Below, in pieces: positions 1 through 7,930 of a DNA stretch of 64,000 nucleotides. Below the pieces are notes generated by a model. It had not been told where the DNA came from. It saw only the letters and a list, made by a program, of their open reading frames with translations, and did not search any database. Position numbers and translations under genes: made by a program. This DNA comes from Streptomyces sp. NBC_00259 (GTDB lineage: Bacteria; Actinomycetota; Actinomycetes; Streptomycetales; Streptomycetaceae): assembly GCF_036181745.1 (NCBI RefSeq), contig NZ_CP108080.1, forward strand, positions 4,121,501-4,185,500. The letters are read 5' to 3'. The first letter of the stretch is position 1, and every line of letters starts with the position of its first letter.

Positions 1-626
1 TCGTTCGCGACGACCTGCAGATCCAGGCCCGAGTGCCAGCTCCACACCAGGACCGAGTCCATCGAGGGCGACCAGACGGGACCTGTCGTCTGAGCCGGCT
101 CGGCCCAGATCGGCTCCTCGGGGGGCGCGGCGGGATACGAGGTGGTGGACGTGGGATATGAACTGCTCGGCTGGGAATATGAACTGCCCGTCGGGGAATA
201 GGAACTGCCTGTCTGAGAATAGGAAGTGCCCATCTGGGGCGGCGGTGCGGGGTAGGGAGGCGACGCCGGCGCCGGATTCGGGTCGGTCCGGGGAAACGGC
301 ACCTGAACCTCCGGGACCGGCTGCCCGGGCTCACCGTTCATATCGGCAGACGAGTCCGACATTCGCGTCAGCAGATTAGCCGCCACGGTGCGCGCTCCTT
401 CCCGGCCGACCGTTCTGCGGGCAACCCTGACCTCGCGTTCGGCCAGGCCCATCATGCCGGCGACGGTGCCGTCGTCGCCGACGACCACGGCGAATGCGGC
501 CAGCATCCTCGTACGGTCGGCCTGGGCCTCGTCGAGTGCGCTCTGCGCCAGTCGCACCCGGTCGTCGCTGGTGCAGAAGGCATTCGCAAGGACTGTATTT
601 CTTTCCCACAACTCACGCGGTTCCAC
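1..626 (-). CDS. Conserved actinobacterial hypothetical protein with Ser/Tyr-rich linker, 3' end cut by window
   Basis: The frame opens with GTG at 626 (VEPRELWERN), preceded by a purine-rich AGGAGG about 14 bases upstream, and runs off the left edge after about 208 codons. Residues 1-100 are charged, helical and probably coiled. Residues about 105-165 are a low-complexity linker rich in Ser, Tyr and Pro with tandem units of the type SSYSPTG/SSYSQTG. Then a conserved-looking segment begins (DSVLVWSWHSGLDLQVV). No signal peptide or membrane helix is visible. I do not recognise a function. The next gene on the same strand ends 114 bases upstream, so the two could be cotranscribed. The start is the least certain part: in-frame downstream ATG codons (MSDSS, MNGEP) are possible. 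Confidence 0.6.
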   Translation of the reverse strand, partial: MEPRELWERNTVLANAFCTSDDRVRLAQSALDEAQADRTRMLAAFAVVVGDDGTVAGMMGLAEREVRVARRTVGREGARTVAANLLTRMSDSSADMNGEPGQPVPEVQVPFPRTDPNPAPASPPYPAPPPQMGTSYSQTGSSYSPTGSSYSQPSSSYPTSTTSYPAAPPEEPIWAEPAQTTGPVWSPSMDSVLVWSWHSGLDLQVVAN

Positions 627-740
627 ATACGCACAAACGCTCCTCCTACCCCCGGGACTCGCGGTTGCGCCAGAATTCACACGAAGAGCTCCAATGGCTC
701 AAGTTTTCGCGATTCCGTGCCGTAGACAGGAGCCGGCGCA

Positions 741-1148
741 CTACCGGGGCCTCGGGAGGCGCCCGACGGCGTTCGGCGGGACCGGCCGTCCGCGCCTGCC
801 CGACCCCATCTCCGCCTCGTCCCCGGGCACCGGCGGCGCGGGGTCCCGTTCGAGTCGCAGCATGCACAGGGTCCGCTGGGTGTCCTCCTCGAAGGCCCTG
901 CTGGAGGCGAGCCTGTCCCACTGCAGATCGCGGGCGCCGGGCAGCATGGCTCCGCGCGCCCGCCATTCGGCCACCAGCTGTACGTACAGCGGTGTCTGCG
1001 TGAGTTCGCCCGGGCTGTAGGGGCGAGGCAGGGAGGCTTCCGGGTGGACCGGGCGGCGTTCCCAGACGCGCACCCCCGTCTGAGGAGCGGGCGGGGCGAG
1101 GGGATTCGGGCCGTCGGAAGAGACCGGTGAAGTGCTGGAAGAATTCAT
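741..1148 (-). CDS. Small conserved Streptomyces hypothetical protein
   Basis: A 135-residue protein starting at ATG (MNSSSTSP). The N-terminal 40 residues are Pro/Ser-rich and look disordered. The middle has a helical segment (QLVAEWRARGAMLPG, DLQWDRLASS) that reads like a real folded domain. The C-terminus is basic. There is no signal peptide, membrane helix or known catalytic motif. The chosen ATG has a weak Shine-Dalgarno sequence; a longer reading in the same frame has no better start. A competing GTG frame on the same strand (starting at 1182) has the Arg/Gly/Ala composition of a shadow and was rejected. Function unknown. Confidence 0.55.
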   Translation of the reverse strand: MNSSSTSPVSSDGPNPLAPPAPQTGVRVWERRPVHPEASLPRPYSPGELTQTPLYVQLVAEWRARGAMLPGARDLQWDRLASSRAFEEDTQRTLCMLRLERDPAPPVPGDEAEMGSGRRGRPVPPNAVGRLPRPR

Positions 1149-1373
1149 CAATGACGAAACGATTTCCCGTGCCGATGGACACGTCGGCCCCCTGAGCACA
1201 GCATAGGGTGGTCGTTGGCGAGGCCAGTTGATAGGGAAAGCAGATCGCGCGGCGGGGCCGAAAGGAACTGCCCGGACGTCACCCGTTTGGATCGAACCCG
1301 GGTGCAGTTCACCGCACTTTTGCGGTAGTTGTAGAGCGGCATTTGGGCGCATACCGCGAAGGGGTGCAATAGT

Positions 1374-1787
1374 GTGAACGTTGCGGAATCGGTAGCGGTG
1401 CATTCAGGTCCGACCGATCCTGGCCGATGCGGCGCGCCCGACCGGCGGAACGGCCTGCCGGCGATCTCCGACTGCCGGACGATCGACCGCACGCTCGTCA
1501 TTGCCCTGCGAGGCGTGATCGACGAGGACAGCGTGTACCCCTTGCGGCTGATGCTGACGGTCGGCGTGAAGTCCGGCTACACGCGTCTCGTGGTGGATTG
1601 CGCGGACATCACGGAATGCGACAAGGAGCTGCTCGAACTATTTCTGTCCTGGAAGCGCAACGGGCGGAATATCGTCCTCGTCCATCCGTCCCGCTCGGTG
1701 TGCAATCTGATTGCGACCGAGATTTCTCGGCGGCTTTTCATCTGTGCGCTTTCGGTCAAACAGGCGCTGGATCTGATGGGGCGATGA
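1374..1787 (+). CDS. STAS-domain protein (anti-sigma factor antagonist-like)
   Basis: A 137-residue protein starting at GTG 1374, with a GAAGGGG ribosome-binding site ending 9 bases upstream. Residues about 38-135 have the STAS alternation of beta strands and helices (TLVIALRGVIDEDS, YTRLVVDCADITECD, RNIVLVHPS), as in anti-anti-sigma factors such as SpoIIAA. The usual phosphorylatable Ser in a D-S-G/S-S context is not evident: the equivalent stretch reads CADITECDKE. It may therefore act as an unphosphorylated or sensory STAS domain. No cognate kinase lies beside it, although several SpoIIE-type phosphatases occur elsewhere in the window. It is 66 bp upstream of rmlA on the same strand. Confidence 0.6.
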   Translation: MNVAESVAVHSGPTDPGRCGAPDRRNGLPAISDCRTIDRTLVIALRGVIDEDSVYPLRLMLTVGVKSGYTRLVVDCADITECDKELLELFLSWKRNGRNIVLVHPSRSVCNLIATEISRRLFICALSVKQALDLMGR

Positions 1788-1853
1788 AGGGGAATTCCGG
1801 GCCGTAGTGCGTGGCGGTCCCTTATACGGCAGCAGTGGACCTATGGTGACGCC

Positions 1854-2786
1854 ATGCGCGGAATTCTGTTGGCCGGCGGCACCGGCTCGCGACTGTGGCC
1901 GTTGACCCGCTCGGTGTCCAAGCAGCTGCTGCCGGTCTTCGACAAACCCATGGTCTATTATCCGCTTTCCACACTGGTGATGGCCGGGATCAGCGAGATC
2001 CTGATCATCACCACCCCCGAGGACCAGCATCAGTTCCGGCTGCTTCTCGGGGACGGCGACCAACTGGGTCTGCGACTCTCCTATCTGACGCAGGAACGCC
2101 CGGAGGGCATCGCCCAGGCGTTCCTGCTGGGCGCGGACTTCATCGGTGACGAGTCGGTCGCCCTGATCCTGGGCGACAACATCTTCCACGGCAGCGGCCT
2201 GGGCACGCGGCTGGCCCACCACGAGGGGATGACGGGCGGCAGGGTGTTCGCCTATCAGGTCGCCAATCCCTCCGCCTATGGAGTGGTGGAGTTCGACGAG
2301 CTGGGCCGGGCGCTGTCCATCGAGGAGAAGCCGGCCCGGCCGAAATCCCGCTACGCCGTGCCCGGACTCTATTTCTATGACAATCATGTCGTGGACATCG
2401 CCCGGAGCCTGCGTCCCAGCGCACGGGGCGAGTTGGAGATCACCGACCTCAACCAGGTCTATCTGAGGTCAGGAACCCTGCAGGTCACCCGGCTGGACCG
2501 GGGCACCGCCTGGCTCGACACCGGAACCTTCGCGTCGATGGTGCAGGCCTCGGAGTTCGTCCGGGTGATCGAGGAGCGTCAGGGCTTCAAGGTCGGCTGT
2601 GTCGAGGAAGCGGTCTGGCGGGCCGGCCTGATCGACGACGACCGGCTCCGGGCACTGGCCGAGCCACTGCTCAAGAGCGGGTACGGACAGTACCTGCTGG
2701 GTCTGCTGGACGACTCCTGGTCCACGGTCACGCCCCAGCGGGGAAGCGGTTCGCCGCGCCACCTGTGGAAGGAGCCCGTCTCGTGA
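1854..2786 (+). CDS. rmlA: Glucose-1-phosphate thymidylyltransferase RmlA
   Basis: Catalyses dTTP + glucose-1-phosphate to dTDP-glucose, the first step of dTDP-L-rhamnose synthesis, in the cytosol. The 310-residue protein has the nucleotidyltransferase signature GGTGSRLWPLT at residues 8-18, then KQLLPVFDKPMVYYPL, an Asp-containing LILGDNIFHG motif near 110, and a C-terminal DTGTF segment near 222. Length is in the usual range (about 290-310). The gene ends in a GTGA overlap with rmlC, so the two are translationally coupled. It is the first gene of an rmlA-rmlC-(collagen-like)-rmlB-rmlD series. Confidence 0.95.
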   Translation: MRGILLAGGTGSRLWPLTRSVSKQLLPVFDKPMVYYPLSTLVMAGISEILIITTPEDQHQFRLLLGDGDQLGLRLSYLTQERPEGIAQAFLLGADFIGDESVALILGDNIFHGSGLGTRLAHHEGMTGGRVFAYQVANPSAYGVVEFDELGRALSIEEKPARPKSRYAVPGLYFYDNHVVDIARSLRPSARGELEITDLNQVYLRSGTLQVTRLDRGTAWLDTGTFASMVQASEFVRVIEERQGFKVGCVEEAVWRAGLIDDDRLRALAEPLLKSGYGQYLLGLLDDSWSTVTPQRGSGSPRHLWKEPVS

Positions 2787-3415
2787 GACCGCTCGGCATC
2801 GAGGGCGCCTGGGTGGACACACCCAGAGTCTTCCCCGACCACAGGGGCCGCTTCCACGAGTGGTTCAGGATCGACCGGTTCCGTGAGGTCACCGGCCAGG
2901 AACTCCGGCTGGAGCAGGCGAACTGCTCCCGCTCCGTGCGCGGCACTCTGCGGGGCATTCACTACGCCTCGGTCCCGCCCGGGCAGGCCAAATACGTCAC
3001 CTGCGTCAGCGGCGCCGTCCTCGACGTGATCGTCGACATCCGTACCGGCTCCCCAACCTTCGGCGCCTGGGAGGCGGTTCGCCTCGACGATGCGGACCAC
3101 CGTTCCGTCTACCTCTCGGAGGGACTGGGCCACGCCTTCATGGCTCTGGAGGAGCACTCCACCGTCGTCTATCTGTGTTCCCGGGGATATGCGCCGCAGC
3201 GTGAGTTCGGGATTCACCCGTTCGATCCGACGCTGGCCATCGACTGGCCCGACGGACTTGTGCCCGAGCTCTCGGAGAAGGACGCCGCGGCGCCCACGCT
3301 CGTGGAGGCCGAGCGACAGGGATTGTTGCCCTCCTACGAGGAGTGCGTCGCCCATCGCCGGGATCTGCGGGCCGGTGGATCGACGGGACGATCGGCGGCG
3401 GTGACGCCGGCGTAG
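2783..3415 (+). CDS. rmlC: dTDP-4-dehydrorhamnose 3,5-epimerase RmlC
   Basis: Converts dTDP-4-keto-6-deoxy-glucose to dTDP-4-keto-L-rhamnose. The GTG at 2783 overlaps the rmlA stop (GTGA), which fixes the start. The 210-residue cupin-fold protein has the N-terminal DHRGRFHEWF segment and the LRGIHY motif carrying the catalytic His. It also has the conserved SEGLGHAFMAL strand near 115-125 and the closing FGIHPFDPTLAIDWP segment. It is a little longer than typical RmlC because of a Ser/Gly/Arg-rich tail. A 259-bp gap separates it from the collagen-like gene. Confidence 0.93.
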   Translation: MRPLGIEGAWVDTPRVFPDHRGRFHEWFRIDRFREVTGQELRLEQANCSRSVRGTLRGIHYASVPPGQAKYVTCVSGAVLDVIVDIRTGSPTFGAWEAVRLDDADHRSVYLSEGLGHAFMALEEHSTVVYLCSRGYAPQREFGIHPFDPTLAIDWPDGLVPELSEKDAAAPTLVEAERQGLLPSYEECVAHRRDLRAGGSTGRSAAVTPA

Positions 3416-3674
3416 CGCATGTGCGGCGTTCTTTCTTTCATTCTGCAACTGCAATTTCACCGACGAGTCTTGAGTTCGCCCGGGCAATCGCCGCCGCTCG
3501 GGTGATCTCTACTGCGACACGGGCTCGGCTCGTAATCATGAAATCGCGGAGAGTGAAGAATGAGCCTTGTCCGTGGCTATGGGCGACGTGACCCGCATGC
3601 GAATTGAACGCGCTTGATGGAGCGCGTGCGCCTGCGCTGTGGTCACTCCAAGTTCCGTGAGGAAAGGTTCTCTG

Positions 3675-4544
3675 GTGAGCCGTAAAACCATCCGTAGTTC
3701 CCGCATGAAATCCGCAACGCTGGTTTCGGCGGGCGTCCTTGCCGTTGCGCTCAACGTTGTCCCGAGCACGGTGGCCATCGCCGACGCGATCGACCGGTCC
3801 GGTACCGGGCACAGTATGGGTCTGCCGGGCCCGAACGGTGTCACGACCGCGGACCGCGACAGGGACCGCGACCGCGGACCGCAGGGCAGGCCGGGTGTCC
3901 AGGGCCCCCAGGGTGTTCCGGGTGCGCCGGGCGTCCAGGGCCCGCAGGGGGATGACGGCGTCGGTACGCCGGGTCCGCAGGGCCCGCAGGGTGCGTTCGG
4001 CGGCCCGCAGGGGCCCCAGGGCGCCCCGGGTCTTGACGGCGACGACGGTGCCCAGGGCCCGCAGGGTACCGCGGGTCTTGACGGCGACGACGGTGCCCAG
4101 GGCCCGCAGGGTACCTCGGGCGTTGACGGCGACGACGGTGCCCAGGGCCCGCAGGGTACCTCGGGCGTTGACGGCCTCGACGGTGCCCAGGGCCCGCAGG
4201 GTACCTCGGGCGTTGACGGCCTCGACGGTGCCCAGGGTCCGCAGGGCGCACTGGGCCCGCAGGGTGTCCAGGGCGGGGCCGAGCTCGACACCTACGTGGT
4301 CACCGCGACGGAGGACCTCCCCCTCGTGAGCGTTCCGGCCACGGCGACCGTTGACTGCATCGGCAACGACGTCGCCCTCGGCGGCGGGCACAGCATCGAC
4401 TACGTCCTCGGCCTCGGCGTCAACGTCGAGCAGAGCGCTCCGGTGGTGGCCGGCGACGTTGCCACGGGCTGGCAGACCCGCGTCACCGGCGCGGCCGGTG
4501 TGCAGGGCACCTTCACCGTCCACGCGATCTGCCACGACGTGTAG
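3675..4544 (+). CDS. Secreted collagen-like repeat protein
   Basis: A 289-residue protein starting at GTG 3675, with GAGGAAAGG ending 7 bases upstream. Residues 1-37 form a basic plus hydrophobic signal peptide or anchor (RKTIRSSRMK, then VSAGVLAVALNVVPS). A short DRDRDRDR charged stretch follows. Residues about 70-200 are Gly-X-Y collagen-like sequence dominated by GPQG, including five near-identical 15-residue units of the form GAQGPQGTSGVDGDD. Residues about 202-289 form a compact domain with Cys near each end (TVDCIGND, AICHDV), possibly a disulfide-closed head. The gene sits inside the rhamnose cluster, between rmlC and rmlB. The Thr/Ser in each repeat could be glycosylation sites; that is inference. 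A strong terminator follows. Confidence 0.88.
   Translation: MSRKTIRSSRMKSATLVSAGVLAVALNVVPSTVAIADAIDRSGTGHSMGLPGPNGVTTADRDRDRDRGPQGRPGVQGPQGVPGAPGVQGPQGDDGVGTPGPQGPQGAFGGPQGPQGAPGLDGDDGAQGPQGTAGLDGDDGAQGPQGTSGVDGDDGAQGPQGTSGVDGLDGAQGPQGTSGVDGLDGAQGPQGALGPQGVQGGAELDTYVVTATEDLPLVSVPATATVDCIGNDVALGGGHSIDYVLGLGVNVEQSAPVVAGDVATGWQTRVTGAAGVQGTFTVHAICHDV
4028..4252 (+). repeat. Five 45-bp tandem repeats inside the collagen-like gene
   Basis: Units start at 4028, 4073, 4118, 4163 and 4208. Each encodes 15 residues (five Gly-X-Y triplets). They differ mainly at an Ala/Ser codon, at Leu/Val before Asp, and at Asp/Leu in the DGDD/DGLD core; the last unit diverges at its end. Near-identity at synonymous positions points to recent duplication or slippage, so copy number may vary between strains without breaking the frame. 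Confidence 0.9.
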
Positions 4545-4598
4545 TGACCGTGTGAGCGGCGGTGCGGTTCCGGCCGCCCGCCTCGTACCGGAACGATT

Positions 4599-4634
4599 GA
4601 CGGTGCCCCGGGGCTTCGGCTTCGGGGCACCGTC
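4599..4634 (+). terminator. Intrinsic terminator after the collagen-like gene
   Basis: A perfect 12-bp inverted repeat (GACGGTGCCCCG / CGGGGCACCGTC) with a 12-base loop is followed by GCCGTTTTCC. It lies 55 bp after the collagen-like stop and 57 bp before rmlB. This suggests that the collagen-like gene is transcribed at least partly independently of rmlBD. Confidence 0.75.
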
Positions 4635-4690
4635 GCCGTTTTCCCGTTCCAGCGGGAAAAGGCAGAAGACGACAGAGAATTCGGAGAACC

Positions 4691-5665
4691 ATGCGCATCC
4701 TCGTGACCGGCGGCGCCGGCTTCATCGGTTCGGAATTCGTCCGCCGGCAGCTGAATTCGGACCCGGCGGTGCGGATCACGGTCCTCGACAAACTCACCTA
4801 TTCCGGGGTCGAGGCCAATCTGGCACCGGTGTCGGGGCACCCGGGATACCGCTTCGTACGGGGTGACATCTGCGACCCCGACATGGTCGACCACGTCATG
4901 GCGGGCCAGGATGCGGTGGTGCATTTCGCGGCCGAGTCGCACGTGGACCGGTCGATCGAGGGAGCCGGCCCCTTCGTCCGCACCAATGTGCTCGGTACCC
5001 AGGTGCTGCTCGACGCGGCCCACCGCCACGGCGTCGGACGCTTCGTGCACGTCTCCACCGACGAGGTGTACGGCTCGATCAGCGAGGGCTCGTGGACCGA
5101 GGAGTGGCCGCTCGCGCCGAACTCGCCGTACTCCGCGTCCAAGGGCGGGGCCGATCTGCTGGCGCTCGCCTGCCACCGCACCCACGGCCTGGACGTCGTG
5201 GTCACCCGCTGCTCCAACAACTACGGGCCGTACCAGTTCCCGGAAAAGGTCATTCCGCTCTTCATCACCAACCTGATCGACGGCAGCACGGTCCCCCTGT
5301 ACGGGGACGGCCGCAACATCCGTGACTGGCTGCACGTCTCCGACCACTGCCGGGGCATCGAACTGGTCCTGCGTGGCGGGAAGCCCGGGGAGGTCTACAA
5401 CATCGGCGGCGGGACCGAGGTGAGCAACCACAAGCTGACCGGCCTGCTGCTGGACGCGGTGGGCGCGGGCTGGGACCGGGTCGAGTACGTGGCCGACCGC
5501 AAGGGCCACGACCTGCGCTACTCACTCGACGACAGCAAGATCCGTGAACAGCTCGGCTACGCCCCGCAGGTCGACTTCGCGGAGGGCCTGGCCGCCACCG
5601 TCGCCTGGTACCGCGAGCACCGCTCGTGGTGGGAGCCGCTCAAGGGGACGGCGTCGCGCGGATGA
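4691..5665 (+). CDS. rmlB: dTDP-glucose 4,6-dehydratase RmlB
   Basis: Converts dTDP-glucose to dTDP-4-keto-6-deoxy-glucose with tightly bound NAD. The 324-residue short-chain dehydrogenase fold has the Rossmann motif GGAGFIGSE at residues 7-15. The catalytic Asp-Glu pair lies in HVSTDEVYGS near 118-127, and the Tyr-x3-Lys motif in SPYSASKGG near 146-154. Length matches the family. The stop overlaps the rmlD start (ATGA). The gene follows the collagen-like gene's terminator, so rmlBD may have its own promoter in 4635-4690. Confidence 0.95.
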   Translation: MRILVTGGAGFIGSEFVRRQLNSDPAVRITVLDKLTYSGVEANLAPVSGHPGYRFVRGDICDPDMVDHVMAGQDAVVHFAAESHVDRSIEGAGPFVRTNVLGTQVLLDAAHRHGVGRFVHVSTDEVYGSISEGSWTEEWPLAPNSPYSASKGGADLLALACHRTHGLDVVVTRCSNNYGPYQFPEKVIPLFITNLIDGSTVPLYGDGRNIRDWLHVSDHCRGIELVLRGGKPGEVYNIGGGTEVSNHKLTGLLLDAVGAGWDRVEYVADRKGHDLRYSLDDSKIREQLGYAPQVDFAEGLAATVAWYREHRSWWEPLKGTASRG

Positions 5666-6564
5666 CGACGAGCTGGCTGGTGACGGGCGCGGGCGGAATG
5701 CTCGGCCGGGACGTGCTGGCGGAACTCGCCGCCGATCCGGACGCGATGGCGACGGGAGCGGGCCGCGACCGGCTCGACATCACCGACCCGGTGGCCGCGC
5801 ACGCCGCCGTCGCCGGTCACCATGTGGTCGTCAACTGCGCGGCCTGGACGGACGTCGACGGCGCCGAGTCGGCCGAGGCGGCGGCCACCGCCGTGAACGG
5901 CACCGGCGTGCGCCATCTCGCACGGGCCTGCGCCGGAGGCGGCGCCGTCCTGGTACACGTTTCCACCGACTACGTCTTCCCCGGCGATGCCCGGCAGCCG
6001 TACGTCGAGGACGCGCCGACCGGCCCCGTCAACGCCTACGGGCGAGGCAAGCTGGCGGGGGAGCGGGCGGTGGCCGAGCTGCTGCCCCGCACCGGCTACA
6101 CCGTGCGCACCGCCTGGCTCTACGGCGCGCACGGCCGCAACTTCGTGAGCACCATGCTGCAGCTCGCCGCCCGGCGCGAGACCCTGGACGTGGTGGCCGA
6201 CCAGTACGGCCAGCCGACCTGGTCCCGCGCGCTCGCCCGGCAACTGGTCGCGCTCGGCCGTGCCGCGCTGGCGGGCCGGGCACCGGCAGGCGTCTATCAC
6301 GGCACCGCGGCGGGCCGCACCACGTGGTACGGCCTGGCCCGGGAGACCTTCCGGCTGAGCGGCCTCGATCCCGAGCGGATCCGCCCGGTGGGCTCCGGGG
6401 CTTTCCCGCGCCCCGCCACCCGCCCGGCGTTCGGCGTCCTCGGCCACGAAAGCTGGTCGCGTACCGGGCTCGCGCCCCTGCCGCAGTGGGACGAGCAGCT
6501 GACAGCGGCCCTGGACACCCCGGCCTTCGCCGCTCTGGCCGCCACGGCACGCATCGGCGGCTGA
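5662..6564 (+). CDS. rmlD: dTDP-4-dehydrorhamnose reductase RmlD
   Basis: Performs the final NAD(P)H-dependent reduction to dTDP-L-rhamnose. The ATG at 5662 overlaps the rmlB stop, which favours it over an upstream in-frame GTG. The 300-residue protein has the nucleotide-binding GAGGMLGRD near residue 9, the active-site segment HVSTDYVFPG, and the catalytic Tyr-x3-Lys in NAYGRGKLAGE near 120. It completes the rml set. The gene converges on the glycosyltransferase-methyltransferase gene across a bidirectional terminator. Confidence 0.94.
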   Translation: MTTSWLVTGAGGMLGRDVLAELAADPDAMATGAGRDRLDITDPVAAHAAVAGHHVVVNCAAWTDVDGAESAEAAATAVNGTGVRHLARACAGGGAVLVHVSTDYVFPGDARQPYVEDAPTGPVNAYGRGKLAGERAVAELLPRTGYTVRTAWLYGAHGRNFVSTMLQLAARRETLDVVADQYGQPTWSRALARQLVALGRAALAGRAPAGVYHGTAAGRTTWYGLARETFRLSGLDPERIRPVGSGAFPRPATRPAFGVLGHESWSRTGLAPLPQWDEQLTAALDTPAFAALAATARIGG

Positions 6565-6593
6565 CCCGGCGGCGGCCAGGCCCACGACGACAA

Positions 6594-6640
6594 GCAGAGG
6601 CGCCCGGTGGAAGCTGTCAGCTTCCGCCGGGCTCCTCTGC
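6594..6640. terminator. Bidirectional terminator between rmlD and the GT2-methyltransferase gene
   Basis: A 21-bp inverted repeat (left arm 6594-6614, loop TGTCA, right arm 6620-6640) with one mismatch and one wobble pair lies between two convergent stop codons. The symmetry fits termination from both directions. Confidence 0.75.
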
Positions 6641-6655
6641 GTCAGGCATCGGGGA

Positions 6656-7930
6656 TCAGACCCGCAGCGGGCCGCCGCAGCGGGCCGCGCCCTCCTTCAT
6701 CGCGATGAGGTTCGCCACCACGTAGGAGATGTTGTTCTTGGAGTGCCAGTCGGTCGGGTAGTAGGTGACCAGCCGGGAGTTCTGGAACCTCGCCTCGATC
6801 TCGGGGACGAAGGTCCGGTACTGGTTGTCCGTGTAGTACCAGAAGGAGTTCTCGTTGTAGAACGCGACGTGCGTCGGGTCCTGGTACGCGCCGCGGCCGT
6901 CCGCGCTGGGCGTCATGGTGAGGAGCATGCCGCCGGGCGCCAGCAGCCGGTACAGCTCGTTGATCAGCGGCACCTTGGCGGGCACGTGCTCCAGGAAGTC
7001 CACCGCCCGCATCAGCCCGACCGAGTTGTCGGGCAGGTCCAGCTGGTCGGGCAGGGTCGCGACGATGTCGACGCCCTCTCCCGGGTACTGGTCCACGCCC
7101 AGGTAGCCCGGCGGCTTGCGGTGGGCCGCACCGAGGTCCAGCGCGAGCAGGCCGCGGCGCTGGGTCCAGGCGAGTGCGTTGGCCTCGATGTACTTGTCGT
7201 AGAGGGCGACCGTCTCGCGCTGGATGTGCGCGTTGATCTCCGGATCGCGCTGGGTGTTGGCGGGGTGGATCCGCTGCAGGTAGAGGCAGCGCGGGATGTG
7301 GTGGAAGTCGCCTGCCTGGAAGAGCCGGCACATCAGGTCCTGGTCGTCCAGGACCGTGCGGGTGGCGTCGTAGCCGCCGACCTTCTCGTAGGCGTCCTTG
7401 CGGAACGCCCGTACGTGGTTGGGCGCGTACCAGATGTAGGAGACGTTGTGCGGCGTCGGGGCCATGGACATCGCGGCCAGCAGCTTGCGGCCGTCGACCG
7501 TCACCTCTTCGTACTGCCAGCCGTGCGACTCGTTGAAGCGGGAGTCGTCCCGGTCCCCGTCCTCGGTGATCTGCGCGGTGTTGCTGTAGACGAAGACGGT
7601 GTCCGGGTGCTCGTCGAACGCCTCGGCGAGCTCCGCCAGGCAGTCCTTCGCCAGGAGGTCGTCGTGGTCGAGTTCCACGAGGATCTCGCCGCGAGCGATC
7701 TCACAGGCCCGCCGCTTGGCGGCCCCGACGCCGCGGACGTCGTCCGCGATCTCCACACGGACCCGGTCGTCGGGTTGCTCCGGCCGCCAGCGGGCGCCGT
7801 TGTTGAGCAGGACGATCCACTCCCAGTCCGAACAGGTCTGTGCCTGCAAGGTCGTCAGGCACTCGTCGAGAAAACGCGGCCGGTGACTGGGGGTGAAGAC
7901 GGAGAACCTCGGTGTCGCAGTCGACGTCAT
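6656..7930 (-). CDS. GT2 glycosyltransferase fused to a class I SAM methyltransferase
   Basis: A 424-residue two-domain protein. Residues 1-230 are a GT-A family 2 glycosyltransferase: SVFTPSHRPRFLDECL at the start, then ILVELDHDDLLAKDCL carrying the Asp-x-Asp type metal motif, then YDATRTVLDDQDLMCRL. Residues about 265-405 are a methyltransferase-like domain (ALDLGAAHRKPPGYLGVD; later DFLEHVP and LLAPGGMLLTMTP). A glycan-modifying enzyme that adds and O-methylates a sugar is the natural reading. Its ATG overlaps the TPR gene stop (ATGA). Adjacency to the rhamnose genes suggests, but does not prove, that dTDP-rhamnose is the donor. Confidence 0.85.
   Translation of the reverse strand: MTSTATPRFSVFTPSHRPRFLDECLTTLQAQTCSDWEWIVLLNNGARWRPEQPDDRVRVEIADDVRGVGAAKRRACEIARGEILVELDHDDLLAKDCLAELAEAFDEHPDTVFVYSNTAQITEDGDRDDSRFNESHGWQYEEVTVDGRKLLAAMSMAPTPHNVSYIWYAPNHVRAFRKDAYEKVGGYDATRTVLDDQDLMCRLFQAGDFHHIPRCLYLQRIHPANTQRDPEINAHIQRETVALYDKYIEANALAWTQRRGLLALDLGAAHRKPPGYLGVDQYPGEGVDIVATLPDQLDLPDNSVGLMRAVDFLEHVPAKVPLINELYRLLAPGGMLLTMTPSADGRGAYQDPTHVAFYNENSFWYYTDNQYRTFVPEIEARFQNSRLVTYYPTDWHSKNNISYVVANLIAMKEGAARCGGPLRV

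Noticed and set aside
646..1182. Alternative minus-strand frame starting at GTG 1182
   Set aside because: Starts with plausible residues but becomes Arg/Gly/Ala-rich shadow; the frame ending at 741 has the folded-looking segment.
4028..4252. Regular repeats considered as a CRISPR array
   Set aside because: Units are contiguous with no unique spacers and encode Gly-X-Y protein in frame.
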